Source: JAPLXD01 sp041661585
GTDB taxonomy: Bacteria; Patescibacteriota; Minisyncoccia; Moranbacterales; UBA11712
DNA length: 16,421 nucleotides
Direction of reading: 5' to 3'
Assembly: GCA_041661585.1 (NCBI GenBank)
Contig: JBAZUC010000015.1
Location: 1-16,421, forward strand
How positions within the stretch are numbered: position 1 is the stretch's first letter; each line of letters starts with the position of its first letter. The notes under the pieces were generated by a model that made no database searches, was not told where the DNA came from, and saw only the letters and a program-made list of their open reading frames with translations. Both the position numbers and the translations under genes were made by a program. Positions 5,739 through 12,392 of the stretch are shown piece after piece.

Positions 5739-7625
5739 ATGTTCGAAAAATATTCCAAAAAAAAGAGACAACTTCGCGGCAGAGAAATTGAAGAAGTGAC
5801 GCAGCATCTTGAAGGGATTGATGAGACGCGAGCGGTGGGAATTGAGATGTCCGGAGATCGGACGAAATTTTTTCGAGGAATGGTTTTTTTGGTGATCGCT
5901 TTTTTGGCGGTGAGGATATTCTATCTCCAAATTGTGAAAGGATCATATTATAGCGAAATGGCGCGGGAAAATCGCATTCGGTCCATTGTTATCAAGGCGC
6001 CAAGGGGGCTCATTCTTGACCGAAATGGAAAAAAACTCGTGAACAATGTTCCAAGCTTCGACCTGATCGCTATTCCGGCGGATATTCCAAAAGACCAAAA
6101 TGCGCGGGAACAGGAAATGGCGGAAACTGCCAGAATTTTCAATATGAACAGCCAAAACATTGAAGTGATTGTTGGTTCGCAGGATCCGGCTTCATTGAAT
6201 CCGGTTTTGATCAAGGAAAATGTCAATCAGGACGAAGCTCTCATTTTTTCGGAAAAATATGCAAAACTCACCGGTTTCAGGCTGGATGAAACGTCGGTGC
6301 GCGAATACAAAGACGGGGAATACTTTTCTTCCGTGATCGGATACAGCGGGAAAATAAGCAAAGCGGAACTTGCGGATCATCCCGACTATTTTATGACCGA
6401 CTATATAGGCAAGTCCGGAGTGGAGTATGGCTGGGAAAAAAACTTGCGGGGTATCAATGGAAAGCAAGATGTTGAAGTTGATTCGGCAGGCAATTTGAAA
6501 AAAAATTTTGGTGTGTCTTCGCCGATTGCGGGGAATGATCTGACTTTGGGCGTTGACGCGGACCTTCAAAAAAAATTGCAAGACAGCCTCAAGGCAAAGT
6601 TGGAAGAAACCGGAACAAAGACTGCGGCGGCCGTGGCGATCGATCCGCGAAACGGGGAAATTCTTGCGATGGTCAATTTGCCAAGCTATGACAACAATCT
6701 GTTCGCCAAGGGGATCTCATCGGAAGACTATCAAAAATTGATCTCCGATCCGGACAAGCCCATGTTCAATCGATCGATCAGCGGGGAGTATCCCCCCGGA
6801 TCGACTTTCAAGCCTCTTGTGGCGGCGGCCGCGCTTCAGGAAGGGACTGTCAATGCCGGAACAACCCTTGATTGTCCCTCGGCGATCAATATCGGCAGTT
6901 ACCGTTTTCCTGACTGGAAAACGCACGGCCTCACGGACATTCGAAAGGCCATCGCGGAAAGTGTGGACATTTTTTTCTATGCGATTGGCGGGGGCTGGGG
7001 GGACATTCAAGCTCTTGGTATAGACAGGATCAAGCAGTACGCTGATAAATTCGGTTTGGGATATAAGCTAGGCATCGATATCCCGGGAGAAGCGCCGGGG
7101 CTCGTTCCGACTCAAGCCTGGAAGCAGGACAAGATCGGTGAGAAATGGTATTTGGGAGACGACTATCATTGCGCCATCGGCCAAGGATTTGTGACGTCCA
7201 CGCCTCTCCAAATCGCGAATTATACGGCCGCCGTTGCCAACGGCGGGACGGTCTATAAGCCGCACTTGGTTTCTTCGGTCAAAAAAGCGGACGGGACGGA
7301 AGAAAAAATATCGTCAGTCGTTTTGAACAAAAATTTCATATCAGCGGCCAATATGCAGATTGTTCGCGAGGGAATGAGACAAACTGTGACATCTGGAACG
7401 GCGCAGCCTCTCAAAGATCTCCCTATTGAGGTGGCAGGGAAAACGGGAACAGCGCAGTTTGGAGGCGAGAACAAAACGCACGGGTGGTTTGTCTCTTTCG
7501 CACCCTATGACAACCCCACGATCGCCATGGCGGTTCTGGTGGAAGGCGGAGGAGAAGGATTCAGCACCGCCGAACCGGTAACAAAGGATGTCTACCAATG
7601 GTATTTCGGGGGAAGAAATAAGTAA
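5739..7625 (+). CDS. mrdA: penicillin-binding protein 2, elongation transpeptidase
   Basis: This is a class B PBP that cross-links peptidoglycan during lateral wall growth, working with MreC and a SEDS glycosyltransferase. From ATG 5739 it has 628 residues: a cytoplasmic tail rich in Lys and Arg, one membrane segment (about 46-65, MVFLVIAFLAVRIFYLQIV), the dimerisation/pedestal region with the family motif RGLILDRNG, and the transpeptidase domain. Catalytic motifs are STFK with the acylated Ser355, SVD at 408-410 (PBP2 proteins carry SxD here instead of SxN) and KTGT from Lys568. The frame extends upstream to 5340, but that part overlaps mreD in another frame and makes no sense as protein, so ATG 5739 is the start. 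No good Shine-Dalgarno is at the right distance. A rodA gene, often next in this operon, does not follow; REP-like hairpins do. Confidence 0.95.
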   Translation: MFEKYSKKKRQLRGREIEEVTQHLEGIDETRAVGIEMSGDRTKFFRGMVFLVIAFLAVRIFYLQIVKGSYYSEMARENRIRSIVIKAPRGLILDRNGKKLVNNVPSFDLIAIPADIPKDQNAREQEMAETARIFNMNSQNIEVIVGSQDPASLNPVLIKENVNQDEALIFSEKYAKLTGFRLDETSVREYKDGEYFSSVIGYSGKISKAELADHPDYFMTDYIGKSGVEYGWEKNLRGINGKQDVEVDSAGNLKKNFGVSSPIAGNDLTLGVDADLQKKLQDSLKAKLEETGTKTAAAVAIDPRNGEILAMVNLPSYDNNLFAKGISSEDYQKLISDPDKPMFNRSISGEYPPGSTFKPLVAAAALQEGTVNAGTTLDCPSAINIGSYRFPDWKTHGLTDIRKAIAESVDIFFYAIGGGWGDIQALGIDRIKQYADKFGLGYKLGIDIPGEAPGLVPTQAWKQDKIGEKWYLGDDYHCAIGQGFVTSTPLQIANYTAAVANGGTVYKPHLVSSVKKADGTEEKISSVVLNKNFISAANMQIVREGMRQTVTSGTAQPLKDLPIEVAGKTGTAQFGGENKTHGWFVSFAPYDNPTIAMAVLVEGGGEGFSTAEPVTKDVYQWYFGGRNK

Positions 7626-7634
7626 AGTATAGAA

Positions 7635-7713
7635 CGTAGAGACGCCCCGCTGGGGCGTCTTTGCATTGCACGAAACAGGATTTACCAAGACGCTCCAGCG
7701 GGGCGTCTCTACG
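7635..7713. repeat. paired inverted REP-like palindromes after mrdA
   Basis: The arms 7635-7661 and 7687-7713 are inverted copies of each other, 27 bp with one mismatch, separated by a 25-bp spacer. Each arm is itself a hairpin: the left one pairs AGACGCCCC with GGGGCGTCT around a GCT loop, and the right one does the same with one G-U pair. The arrangement resembles a BIME, a pair of repetitive extragenic palindromes. The left hairpin is followed by a short TTTG and could also end mrdA transcription or protect its 3' end. No RAYT transposase is in the window. Confidence 0.75.
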
Positions 7714-7792
7714 GAGTGAAAAAAGAATATTTGATTTAACCTAAAATTATACTTTATATAAGCCATTATCCCCCAAATGTTTCACGGCTTGT

Positions 7793-7822
7793 TTGACATA
7801 AGAAAATAAACAATGCTAGCTT
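7793..7822 (+). promoter_or_regulatory. possible promoter for the 7886 membrane protein
   Basis: A perfect TTGACA (7793-7798) is followed at 18 bp by TAGCTT (7817-7822) preceded by TGC, an extended -10 arrangement. The -10 match is weak, so this is tentative. The rest of the 172-bp gap is AT-rich with no other clear signal. Confidence 0.4.
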
Positions 7823-7870
7823 TAGATATCCTTAACAAAGGTAAAATTTGTCAATCAAATCTAACGCTTT

Positions 7871-7876
7871 AGGAGG
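7871..7876 (+). promoter_or_regulatory. consensus Shine-Dalgarno AGGAGG for the 7886 gene
   Basis: AGGAGG, extended by GGG, lies 9 bases before ATG 7886. It is the best ribosome-binding site in the window and fixes the start. Confidence 0.75.
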
Positions 7877-7885
7877 GGGACAGCA

Positions 7886-8152
7886 ATGTCGATAAAGAAC
7901 ATCATTGTTTTGATGAACATTGTTGTATGGGCTGGTATCATATTTGAAGTGGCGATGAGTTACTTTGGTCTGCGCCAGATAATCGTCTGTCAGCTTGTTG
8001 AGGGAGTTCTTTTAATTGCCATTGCCATTCTAACTGCCTTACAGATACTTGAAGAAAGAAAGGCCTGGTGGTGGTGGGCTGCTCTAGTATTAGCTGCAGC
8101 ATTTTCAGGATGGTTATATTTGCGTCAAATGGCATGGATATGGCAGACGTAA
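7886..8152 (+). CDS. small membrane protein with three predicted helices
   Basis: The 88-residue product is hydrophobic throughout, with three likely membrane segments: about residues 4-26, 31-51 and 60-80. A short charged loop (LEERK) precedes a run of four tryptophans (WWWW) at the start of the third helix. I do not recognise a family. The gene stands alone: it follows the REP hairpins, has a perfect Shine-Dalgarno sequence, probably its own promoter, and is followed by a terminator. Its codons include CTA, GTA, TTA, GCA and TCA, less common in neighbouring mrdA and greA, which prefer GCG, CGC and TTG. That points to a different origin or expression class. It might be a regulatory or stress-related membrane peptide, but nothing in the sequence says which. 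Confidence 0.75.
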   Translation: MSIKNIIVLMNIVVWAGIIFEVAMSYFGLRQIIVCQLVEGVLLIAIAILTALQILEERKAWWWWAALVLAAAFSGWLYLRQMAWIWQT

Positions 8153-8197
8153 AAAATGCAGGCAAAAAGGCTTAAAACGAAAAAGATTGATCATTCC

Positions 8198-8231
8198 CCG
8201 CCAGGTCTTCGGATCTGGCGGATTTTTATTT
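8198..8231 (+). terminator. UUCG-tetraloop terminator upstream of greA
   Basis: CCGCCAGGTC (8198-8207) pairs with GATCTGGCGG (8212-8221; one G-U pair) around a TTCG tetraloop closed by C-G, the most stable common tetraloop context. ATTTTTATTT follows. It ends the small membrane protein transcript and directly abuts the greA promoter. Confidence 0.9.
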
Positions 8232-8232
8232 G

Positions 8233-8261
8233 TTGACAACCTTTTCCTTTTCGACTATCAT
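8233..8261 (+). promoter_or_regulatory. sigma-70 type promoter of greA
   Basis: TTGACA (8233-8238), a 17-bp spacer and TATCAT (8256-8261) form a near-consensus promoter. Transcription would begin near 8268, giving a leader of under 30 nt before ATG 8295. Confidence 0.78.
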
Positions 8262-8294
8262 TCTAATCGTCATATAAACTTTTTTCAAAAACAA

Positions 8295-8750
8295 ATGGCA
8301 AAACTACTCACTCCCGAGGGACTCAAAAAACTCAAAGAAGAACTCGCGATGCGGAAAACCGAAATGCGTCAGAAGATCGCCGAGATCATCAAGGAAGCCA
8401 AAGAGCAGGGCGACTTGAGCGAAAACGCGGAATATTCCGAGGCCAAAAGGCAACAATCCGACAACGAAAGGCGCGTGATGGAACTTGAAAACGAAATTCG
8501 GACTTCCGAAGTTTCGAGCTTTGACGCGAAAAGCGGAGTGGTTCAGATGGGGTCAAAAGTGAAGGTGAAATTCAACGGCGACGAGCAAGAGTTCAGAATT
8601 GTCGGGTCAAACGAGGCTGATCCAATGGGCGGAAAAATTTCCAACGAATCGCCGATCGGCCAGGCCTTGATGGGCAAAAGCGCGGGAGAAAAAATGAAAG
8701 TGAACACGCCGGCGGGGGAAAAAGAATATACGGTGCTGGAAGTCCACTAA
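8295..8750 (+). CDS. greA: transcription elongation factor GreA
   Basis: GreA enters the secondary channel of RNA polymerase and stimulates cleavage of backtracked RNA. The product is 151 residues, slightly shorter than the E. coli protein. The N-terminal coiled coil (about 1-75) carries the catalytic tip GDLSENAEY, with Asp40 and Glu43 equivalent to E. coli Asp41 and Glu44. The C-terminal FKBP-like domain has the family block ISNESPIGQALMGKSAGE and ends in YTVLEV. An in-frame ATG at 8187 would add 36 residues, but that stretch contains the upstream terminator and the greA promoter, so the start is ATG 8295. No Shine-Dalgarno precedes it; the leader is short and A-rich. Flanked by its own promoter and terminator, it is a single-gene unit. 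Confidence 0.96.
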   Translation: MAKLLTPEGLKKLKEELAMRKTEMRQKIAEIIKEAKEQGDLSENAEYSEAKRQQSDNERRVMELENEIRTSEVSSFDAKSGVVQMGSKVKVKFNGDEQEFRIVGSNEADPMGGKISNESPIGQALMGKSAGEKMKVNTPAGEKEYTVLEVH

Positions 8751-8767
8751 ATTTTGTTATAATTGTA

Positions 8768-8803
8768 AACAGCCCTATCTTTGTGTGATGGGGTTGTTTT
8801 TTT
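8768..8803 (+). terminator. rho-independent terminator after greA
   Basis: AACAGCCCTATC (8768-8779) pairs with GATGGGGTTGTT (8787-8798) over 12 bp with two G-U pairs and a 7-nt loop. The T-run 8797-8803 follows. It lies 17 bp after the greA stop. Confidence 0.85.
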
Positions 8804-8821
8804 GTGGGAAAAAGATATAAT
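8794..8821 (+). promoter_or_regulatory. possible lysS promoter with consensus TATAAT
   Basis: A perfect TATAAT (8816-8821) lies 29 bases before the lysS ATG. A weak TTGTTT (8794-8799) sits 16 bp upstream, inside the greA terminator tail. It would drive lysS and the genes after it. Confidence 0.5.
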
Positions 8822-8850
8822 ATATATGCTGAATATCTAATTAAATCCTT

Positions 8851-10437
8851 ATGTTCTGGGCGGATAAACTAGTTAAGCAAATCAGAGAAGAGTACGATAA
8901 AAAAATCGAAAGCGGCCAACCGCTTGTTCTTCGTGATGAGAAAACAGCTTCCGGCCGGGTGCATATTGGATCTCTTCGCGGCGTGGCGATTCATGGCATA
9001 ATTTCTGAAATATTGACCGAGTTGGGAATAAAAAATAAATATCTTTATGAAATAAATGACTTTGATCCAATGGACGGACTGCCAACGTATTTGGATAAAG
9101 AAAAATTTGAGTCCTATATGGGCGTGCCGCTTTGTAATATCCCTTCTCCAGATGGAAAGGCGAAAAATTATGCTGAATATTTTGGGCAAGAGTTTATTGA
9201 TGTTATCGAAGAATCCGGATTTAGGCCGGAGTTCTATCGTTCGAGCGAACTGTACAAACAGGGAAGATACAATGAAGTTATAAAAACCGTTATAGACAAT
9301 GCTGACAAAATTAGAGAGATTTATAAAAAAGTTTCCGGTTCGCAGAAGGATGACAAGTGGTTGCCAGTACAAATGATTTGTGAAAAATGCGGCAAGATCA
9401 GCACCACCCGCGCCTATAGTTTTGACGGAGAAAAAGTGGAATACGAATGCATCGAGGACGCTGTTCCATGGACTCGGGGTTGCGGATACAAAGGAAAAAA
9501 TTCGCCTTTTAATGGAAATGCCAAACTGCCTTGGAAAGTGGAATGGGCAGCTAAGTTTAAAGTATTGGACGTTGATATTGAGGGCGCGGGGAAAGATCAT
9601 TCCACGAAAGGTGGATCACGGGATATTGCGTCCGCAATCTGCCGAGAAATATTCAATTGCAATCCGCCGTTCAATATCCCTTACGAATTTTTCAATGTGG
9701 GTGGCAAAAAGATGTCGTCTTCTAAGGGTGCTGGTTCATCCTCAAGGGAAATCGCTGATCTCCTCCCGCCGGAGCTCTTGAGGCTTTTACTTTTAGGAAA
9801 AGATTCAAAGCGGGTAATCGATTTTATTCCGGATGGCGATACCATTCCAATTCTTTATGATACTTATGACAAAATGGCCGACGCCTATTTCAATGGACAA
9901 GAAGATGATTATTCCAGAATTTTTAAGCTGATTCATATCAATCGCGAAGGAAAAATGAAAAAAAGATTTTTGCCGAGATTTTCTCAAATAGCGTTTATTC
10001 TCCAAATGCCGCATATGGAGAACTATGAAGCGGTAGAGAAATTGAAAGAAGCTTCGCTTACGCAGGAAGACAAAGAAGAAGTGGCTTATCGTGCTGGATA
10101 CGCAAAGGGATGGCTGGATAAATATGCGCCAGAAGATTACAAATATGAACTGCAGGAAGATAAAATTCCGGAGGCGGCCAAAAATTTTTCCGCCCTGCAA
10201 AAAGAAGGGCTCACGAAAATCTTAGAATATATAAAATTGCAGGATCAGCTTGATGGCCAGGAGCTCCATACAAAAGTTCATGATATAAGAAAAGAAATAG
10301 GAATTGAGCCGAAAGAACTTTTTTCGGCGATTTATCTGAGCTTTCTCGGCAAAGATCGCGGTCCGAAGGTCGGTTGGTTCTTGAGTGTCCTGGATAAGAA
10401 GTTTCTGGAAAGAAGACTTGGAGATGTGATAAAATAG
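8851..10437 (+). CDS. lysS: class I lysyl-tRNA synthetase (archaeal type)
   Basis: This enzyme charges tRNA-Lys with lysine. At 528 residues it belongs to the class I LysRS family (LysK), typical of archaea and a minority of bacteria, and not to the class II LysRS of most bacteria. The Rossmann fold carries the HIGH-type motif HIGS at 38-41 (in TASGRVHIGSLRG) and the KMSKS-type motif KMSSSKG at 287-293. Between them is a zinc-ribbon-like segment with CEKCGK, a later YECIEDAVPW and a GCGYKG; this four-cysteine pattern is seen in class I LysRS. Blocks such as EINDFDPMDGLP and the C-terminal helical anticodon region fit the family. No class II motifs are present. The gene is somewhat AT-richer in codon choice than greA. 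There is no Shine-Dalgarno sequence at ATG 8851. It heads a run of genes that includes serS. Confidence 0.95.
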   Translation: MFWADKLVKQIREEYDKKIESGQPLVLRDEKTASGRVHIGSLRGVAIHGIISEILTELGIKNKYLYEINDFDPMDGLPTYLDKEKFESYMGVPLCNIPSPDGKAKNYAEYFGQEFIDVIEESGFRPEFYRSSELYKQGRYNEVIKTVIDNADKIREIYKKVSGSQKDDKWLPVQMICEKCGKISTTRAYSFDGEKVEYECIEDAVPWTRGCGYKGKNSPFNGNAKLPWKVEWAAKFKVLDVDIEGAGKDHSTKGGSRDIASAICREIFNCNPPFNIPYEFFNVGGKKMSSSKGAGSSSREIADLLPPELLRLLLLGKDSKRVIDFIPDGDTIPILYDTYDKMADAYFNGQEDDYSRIFKLIHINREGKMKKRFLPRFSQIAFILQMPHMENYEAVEKLKEASLTQEDKEEVAYRAGYAKGWLDKYAPEDYKYELQEDKIPEAAKNFSALQKEGLTKILEYIKLQDQLDGQELHTKVHDIRKEIGIEPKELFSAIYLSFLGKDRGPKVGWFLSVLDKKFLERRLGDVIK

Positions 10438-10443
10438 ATCTAT

Positions 10444-10466
10444 GCGGGAAACGGTCATCTTCCCGC
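10444..10466. other. 7-bp hairpin in the lysS-10497 gap
   Basis: GCGGGAA (10444-10450) pairs perfectly with TTCCCGC (10460-10466) around a 9-nt loop, 6 bp after the lysS stop. No T-run follows, so it is not a typical intrinsic terminator; it may stabilise or process the transcript. Confidence 0.4.
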
Positions 10467-10496
10467 CGATGAAAGAGAAATAATTAGAAAAAAATT

Positions 10497-10754
10497 ATGA
10501 ATAATTTTGAAACTGAAGATCCACCGAAGTATAAAAGCGAACCTGTGCAAGAGAAGCACATAAATGCGGTGAAAAATTACATTGGCCTGCTCTTGGAGGA
10601 TATTGAGGAAACATCTCAACATTTGTTGCGGAAAAAGAATCTGACGAATGTTGAGTTGGAGGGAATACTGGATGATTTGCAAGAAGAAATAGGAAGACTG
10701 AATTTTGGTATAAATAATATTAGAAAAAAAATAGTTAATTCAAGAAAAAAATAG
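10497..10754 (+). CDS. small charged helical protein of unknown function
   Basis: An 85-residue product with no recognised family. After a polar N-terminus (MNNFETEDPPKYKSEPVQEKH) the rest is predicted to be helical, with heptad-like leucines and isoleucines in NYIGLLLEDIEETSQHLL and LEGILDDLQEEIGRLNFGI. It ends in a very basic tail (RKKIVNSRKK). It has no signal peptide or membrane segment, so it is probably cytoplasmic and may form a helical hairpin or oligomer. It ends 1 bp before the serS start, so the two are translated from one message. The gene is AT-rich and lacks a clear Shine-Dalgarno sequence. Confidence 0.7.
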   Translation: MNNFETEDPPKYKSEPVQEKHINAVKNYIGLLLEDIEETSQHLLRKKNLTNVELEGILDDLQEEIGRLNFGINNIRKKIVNSRKK

Positions 10755-10755
10755 C

Positions 10756-12021
10756 ATGTTGGACATCAAATATATCCAGGAAAACAAGGACGCGGTGAAA
10801 AAAAATTGCGAATTGCGAAACATCAAATGCGATATTGACCGGCTTTTGGAATTGGACGAAAAGCGGAGAAAAATGATTGGGGAGATTGGGGATTTGAAAG
10901 AGAAAAAGAACAAGTTAAATGATGAAATGAAAAATGCAGGGAATAAGGAGCAAATTATAGTCGCGGGGAAGAAAATAAAAGAAGATTTAGAAGAGTTGGA
11001 ACCGGAATTTGAAGAAGCAGAGAAAAAATATAAAAAACTGATCATCCAGGTGCCGAATATGTCCCATCCTGATTCGCCGATTGGGAAAGATGATTCAGAA
11101 AACAAAGAAATCGAAAGGTATGGTGAGCCGCCGAAATTTGATTTCGAACCGAAAGGACATGAGGAATTGATGAAAAATCTGGATCTGATTGATTTCGAAC
11201 GCGGAGCGAAAGTAGCTGGCGCGAAATTCTATTTCCTCAAAAACGAAGGAGTGCTTCTTGAGCAGGCTTTGATCAATTATGCTTTCGAAACATGTGTCCA
11301 AGAAAAATTCACGCCCTTCACGACTCCTGATCTTGCCAAAGATAGCATACTTCTCGGAGTTGGATTCAATCCAAGGGGGGAAGAGACTCAAATATACAGC
11401 GTTGAAAATACGGATTTGAATTTGGTTGGCACGGCCGAGATCACGATGGGTGGGTATCATATGGATGAAATGTTCGATGAGGAAAAACTGCCCTTGAAAT
11501 ATGTGGCTTTTTCGCATTGTTTTCGTACCGAAGCGGGAAGTTATGGCCGCCACAGCGCGGGACTTTATCGTGTGCATCAATTTTCAAAAGTGGAAATGTT
11601 CGCTTATACTCTGCCCGAAAAATCCGAAGAAATGCATGCCTATTTCAAAGAAATGGAAGTGAAAATATTCAAGGGTCTCGGCATTCCATTTCGGGTGGTG
11701 GATATTTGCACAGGGGACCTTGGTGGGCCGGCCTATCGAAAATATGACCTTGAAGCTTGGATGATCAGCCGTAATGATTGGGGAGAAGTAACATCGACGT
11801 CTGACACGACAGATTATCAAGCGCGACGATTGAATATCAAAGTGAAACGTGCGGACGGCAAAAAAGAATATTTGCATATGCTCAATGGCACGGCAATTGC
11901 GACTTCCCGCGCGCTGATCGCCATCATCGAAAACAATCAGCAATTCGACGGGTCGGTTGTGATTCCGGAAGTTTTGCGAAAGTGGATGCCGGGGAATATT
12001 AATTTAATAAGTAAAAAATAA
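10756..12021 (+). CDS. serS: seryl-tRNA synthetase
   Basis: A class II synthetase that charges tRNA-Ser, and tRNA-Sec where present. The 421 residues show the N-terminal antiparallel coiled-coil arm (about 30-100, very rich in Lys and Glu) that grips the long variable arm of tRNA-Ser. The TAE serine/adenylate motif is at 226-228. Motif 2 spans about 256-280, beginning FRTEAGSYGRHSAGLYR, and motif 3, with GTAIATSRALIAIIENNQ, starts at Gly378 and includes Arg385. The order and spacing match bacterial SerRS of standard length. The start ATG 10756 gives the usual MLDIKYIQEN opening. The gene is embedded between two small helical proteins with gaps of 1 and 4 bp, so an operon is very likely. Confidence 0.97.
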   Translation: MLDIKYIQENKDAVKKNCELRNIKCDIDRLLELDEKRRKMIGEIGDLKEKKNKLNDEMKNAGNKEQIIVAGKKIKEDLEELEPEFEEAEKKYKKLIIQVPNMSHPDSPIGKDDSENKEIERYGEPPKFDFEPKGHEELMKNLDLIDFERGAKVAGAKFYFLKNEGVLLEQALINYAFETCVQEKFTPFTTPDLAKDSILLGVGFNPRGEETQIYSVENTDLNLVGTAEITMGGYHMDEMFDEEKLPLKYVAFSHCFRTEAGSYGRHSAGLYRVHQFSKVEMFAYTLPEKSEEMHAYFKEMEVKIFKGLGIPFRVVDICTGDLGGPAYRKYDLEAWMISRNDWGEVTSTSDTTDYQARRLNIKVKRADGKKEYLHMLNGTAIATSRALIAIIENNQQFDGSVVIPEVLRKWMPGNINLISKK

Positions 12022-12025
12022 TAAC

Positions 12026-12352
12026 ATGGGGACGGCCATTGAAGGCGGAAGGTTGCAATTGAAAAGAGCAAATTTTAGCGATTTTCAGAATCCCGAAATG
12101 GAAGCAGTGGAGGCGTTGAGTAATCTTAGAAAAATTTTATCCATAATTGAAGGACAAGATTCAGAAACAGTCCAAAAACTAGATGACTTAATGACGGCTT
12201 TCGAAGAAGGAGGAATCGACTCTGATAAGTATAGAACAGGTATCAAAGAGCTTGAAAAGCGTATGCAGGGACTAGCTCAATCCCACAACAGAATAAGGGA
12301 ACTTTATAATTTGTTTCTATTGGCAATAGCAAAAAAGGATTCGATGAATTAA
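12026..12352 (+). CDS. small helical protein of unknown function
   Basis: A 108-residue product that I do not recognise. After about 25 residues (MGTAIEGGRLQLKRANFSDF) it looks all-helical, with EALSNLRKILSIIEG, VQKLDDLMTAFEEG and KYRTGIKELEKRMQGLAQ separated by short Gly/Asp turns. This would fit a three- or four-helix bundle. No membrane segment or signal is seen. It starts 4 bp after serS without a Shine-Dalgarno sequence. A shorter start at the Met within NPEMEAVEAL is possible. Its codons are AT-rich like those of the 85-residue protein on the other side of serS, but the two sequences do not obviously align. Confidence 0.65.
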   Translation: MGTAIEGGRLQLKRANFSDFQNPEMEAVEALSNLRKILSIIEGQDSETVQKLDDLMTAFEEGGIDSDKYRTGIKELEKRMQGLAQSHNRIRELYNLFLLAIAKKDSMN

Positions 12353-12392
12353 AGTGATTCAGGCGAAAAAATAAGGTCGTTTGATTTCTGAT

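Noticed and set aside
7778..7810. 10-codon ATG frame in the gap before 7886 as a leader peptide
   Set aside because: It has no RBS, overlaps the possible -35 region, and has no run of regulatory codons.
8187..8294. 36-residue N-terminal extension of GreA
   Set aside because: This stretch holds a rho-independent terminator and the near-consensus promoter that serve greA.
8758..8763. TATAAT just after greA as a second promoter
   Set aside because: No -35 box is at a usable distance, and the site lies before the greA terminator, so a transcript would end at once.
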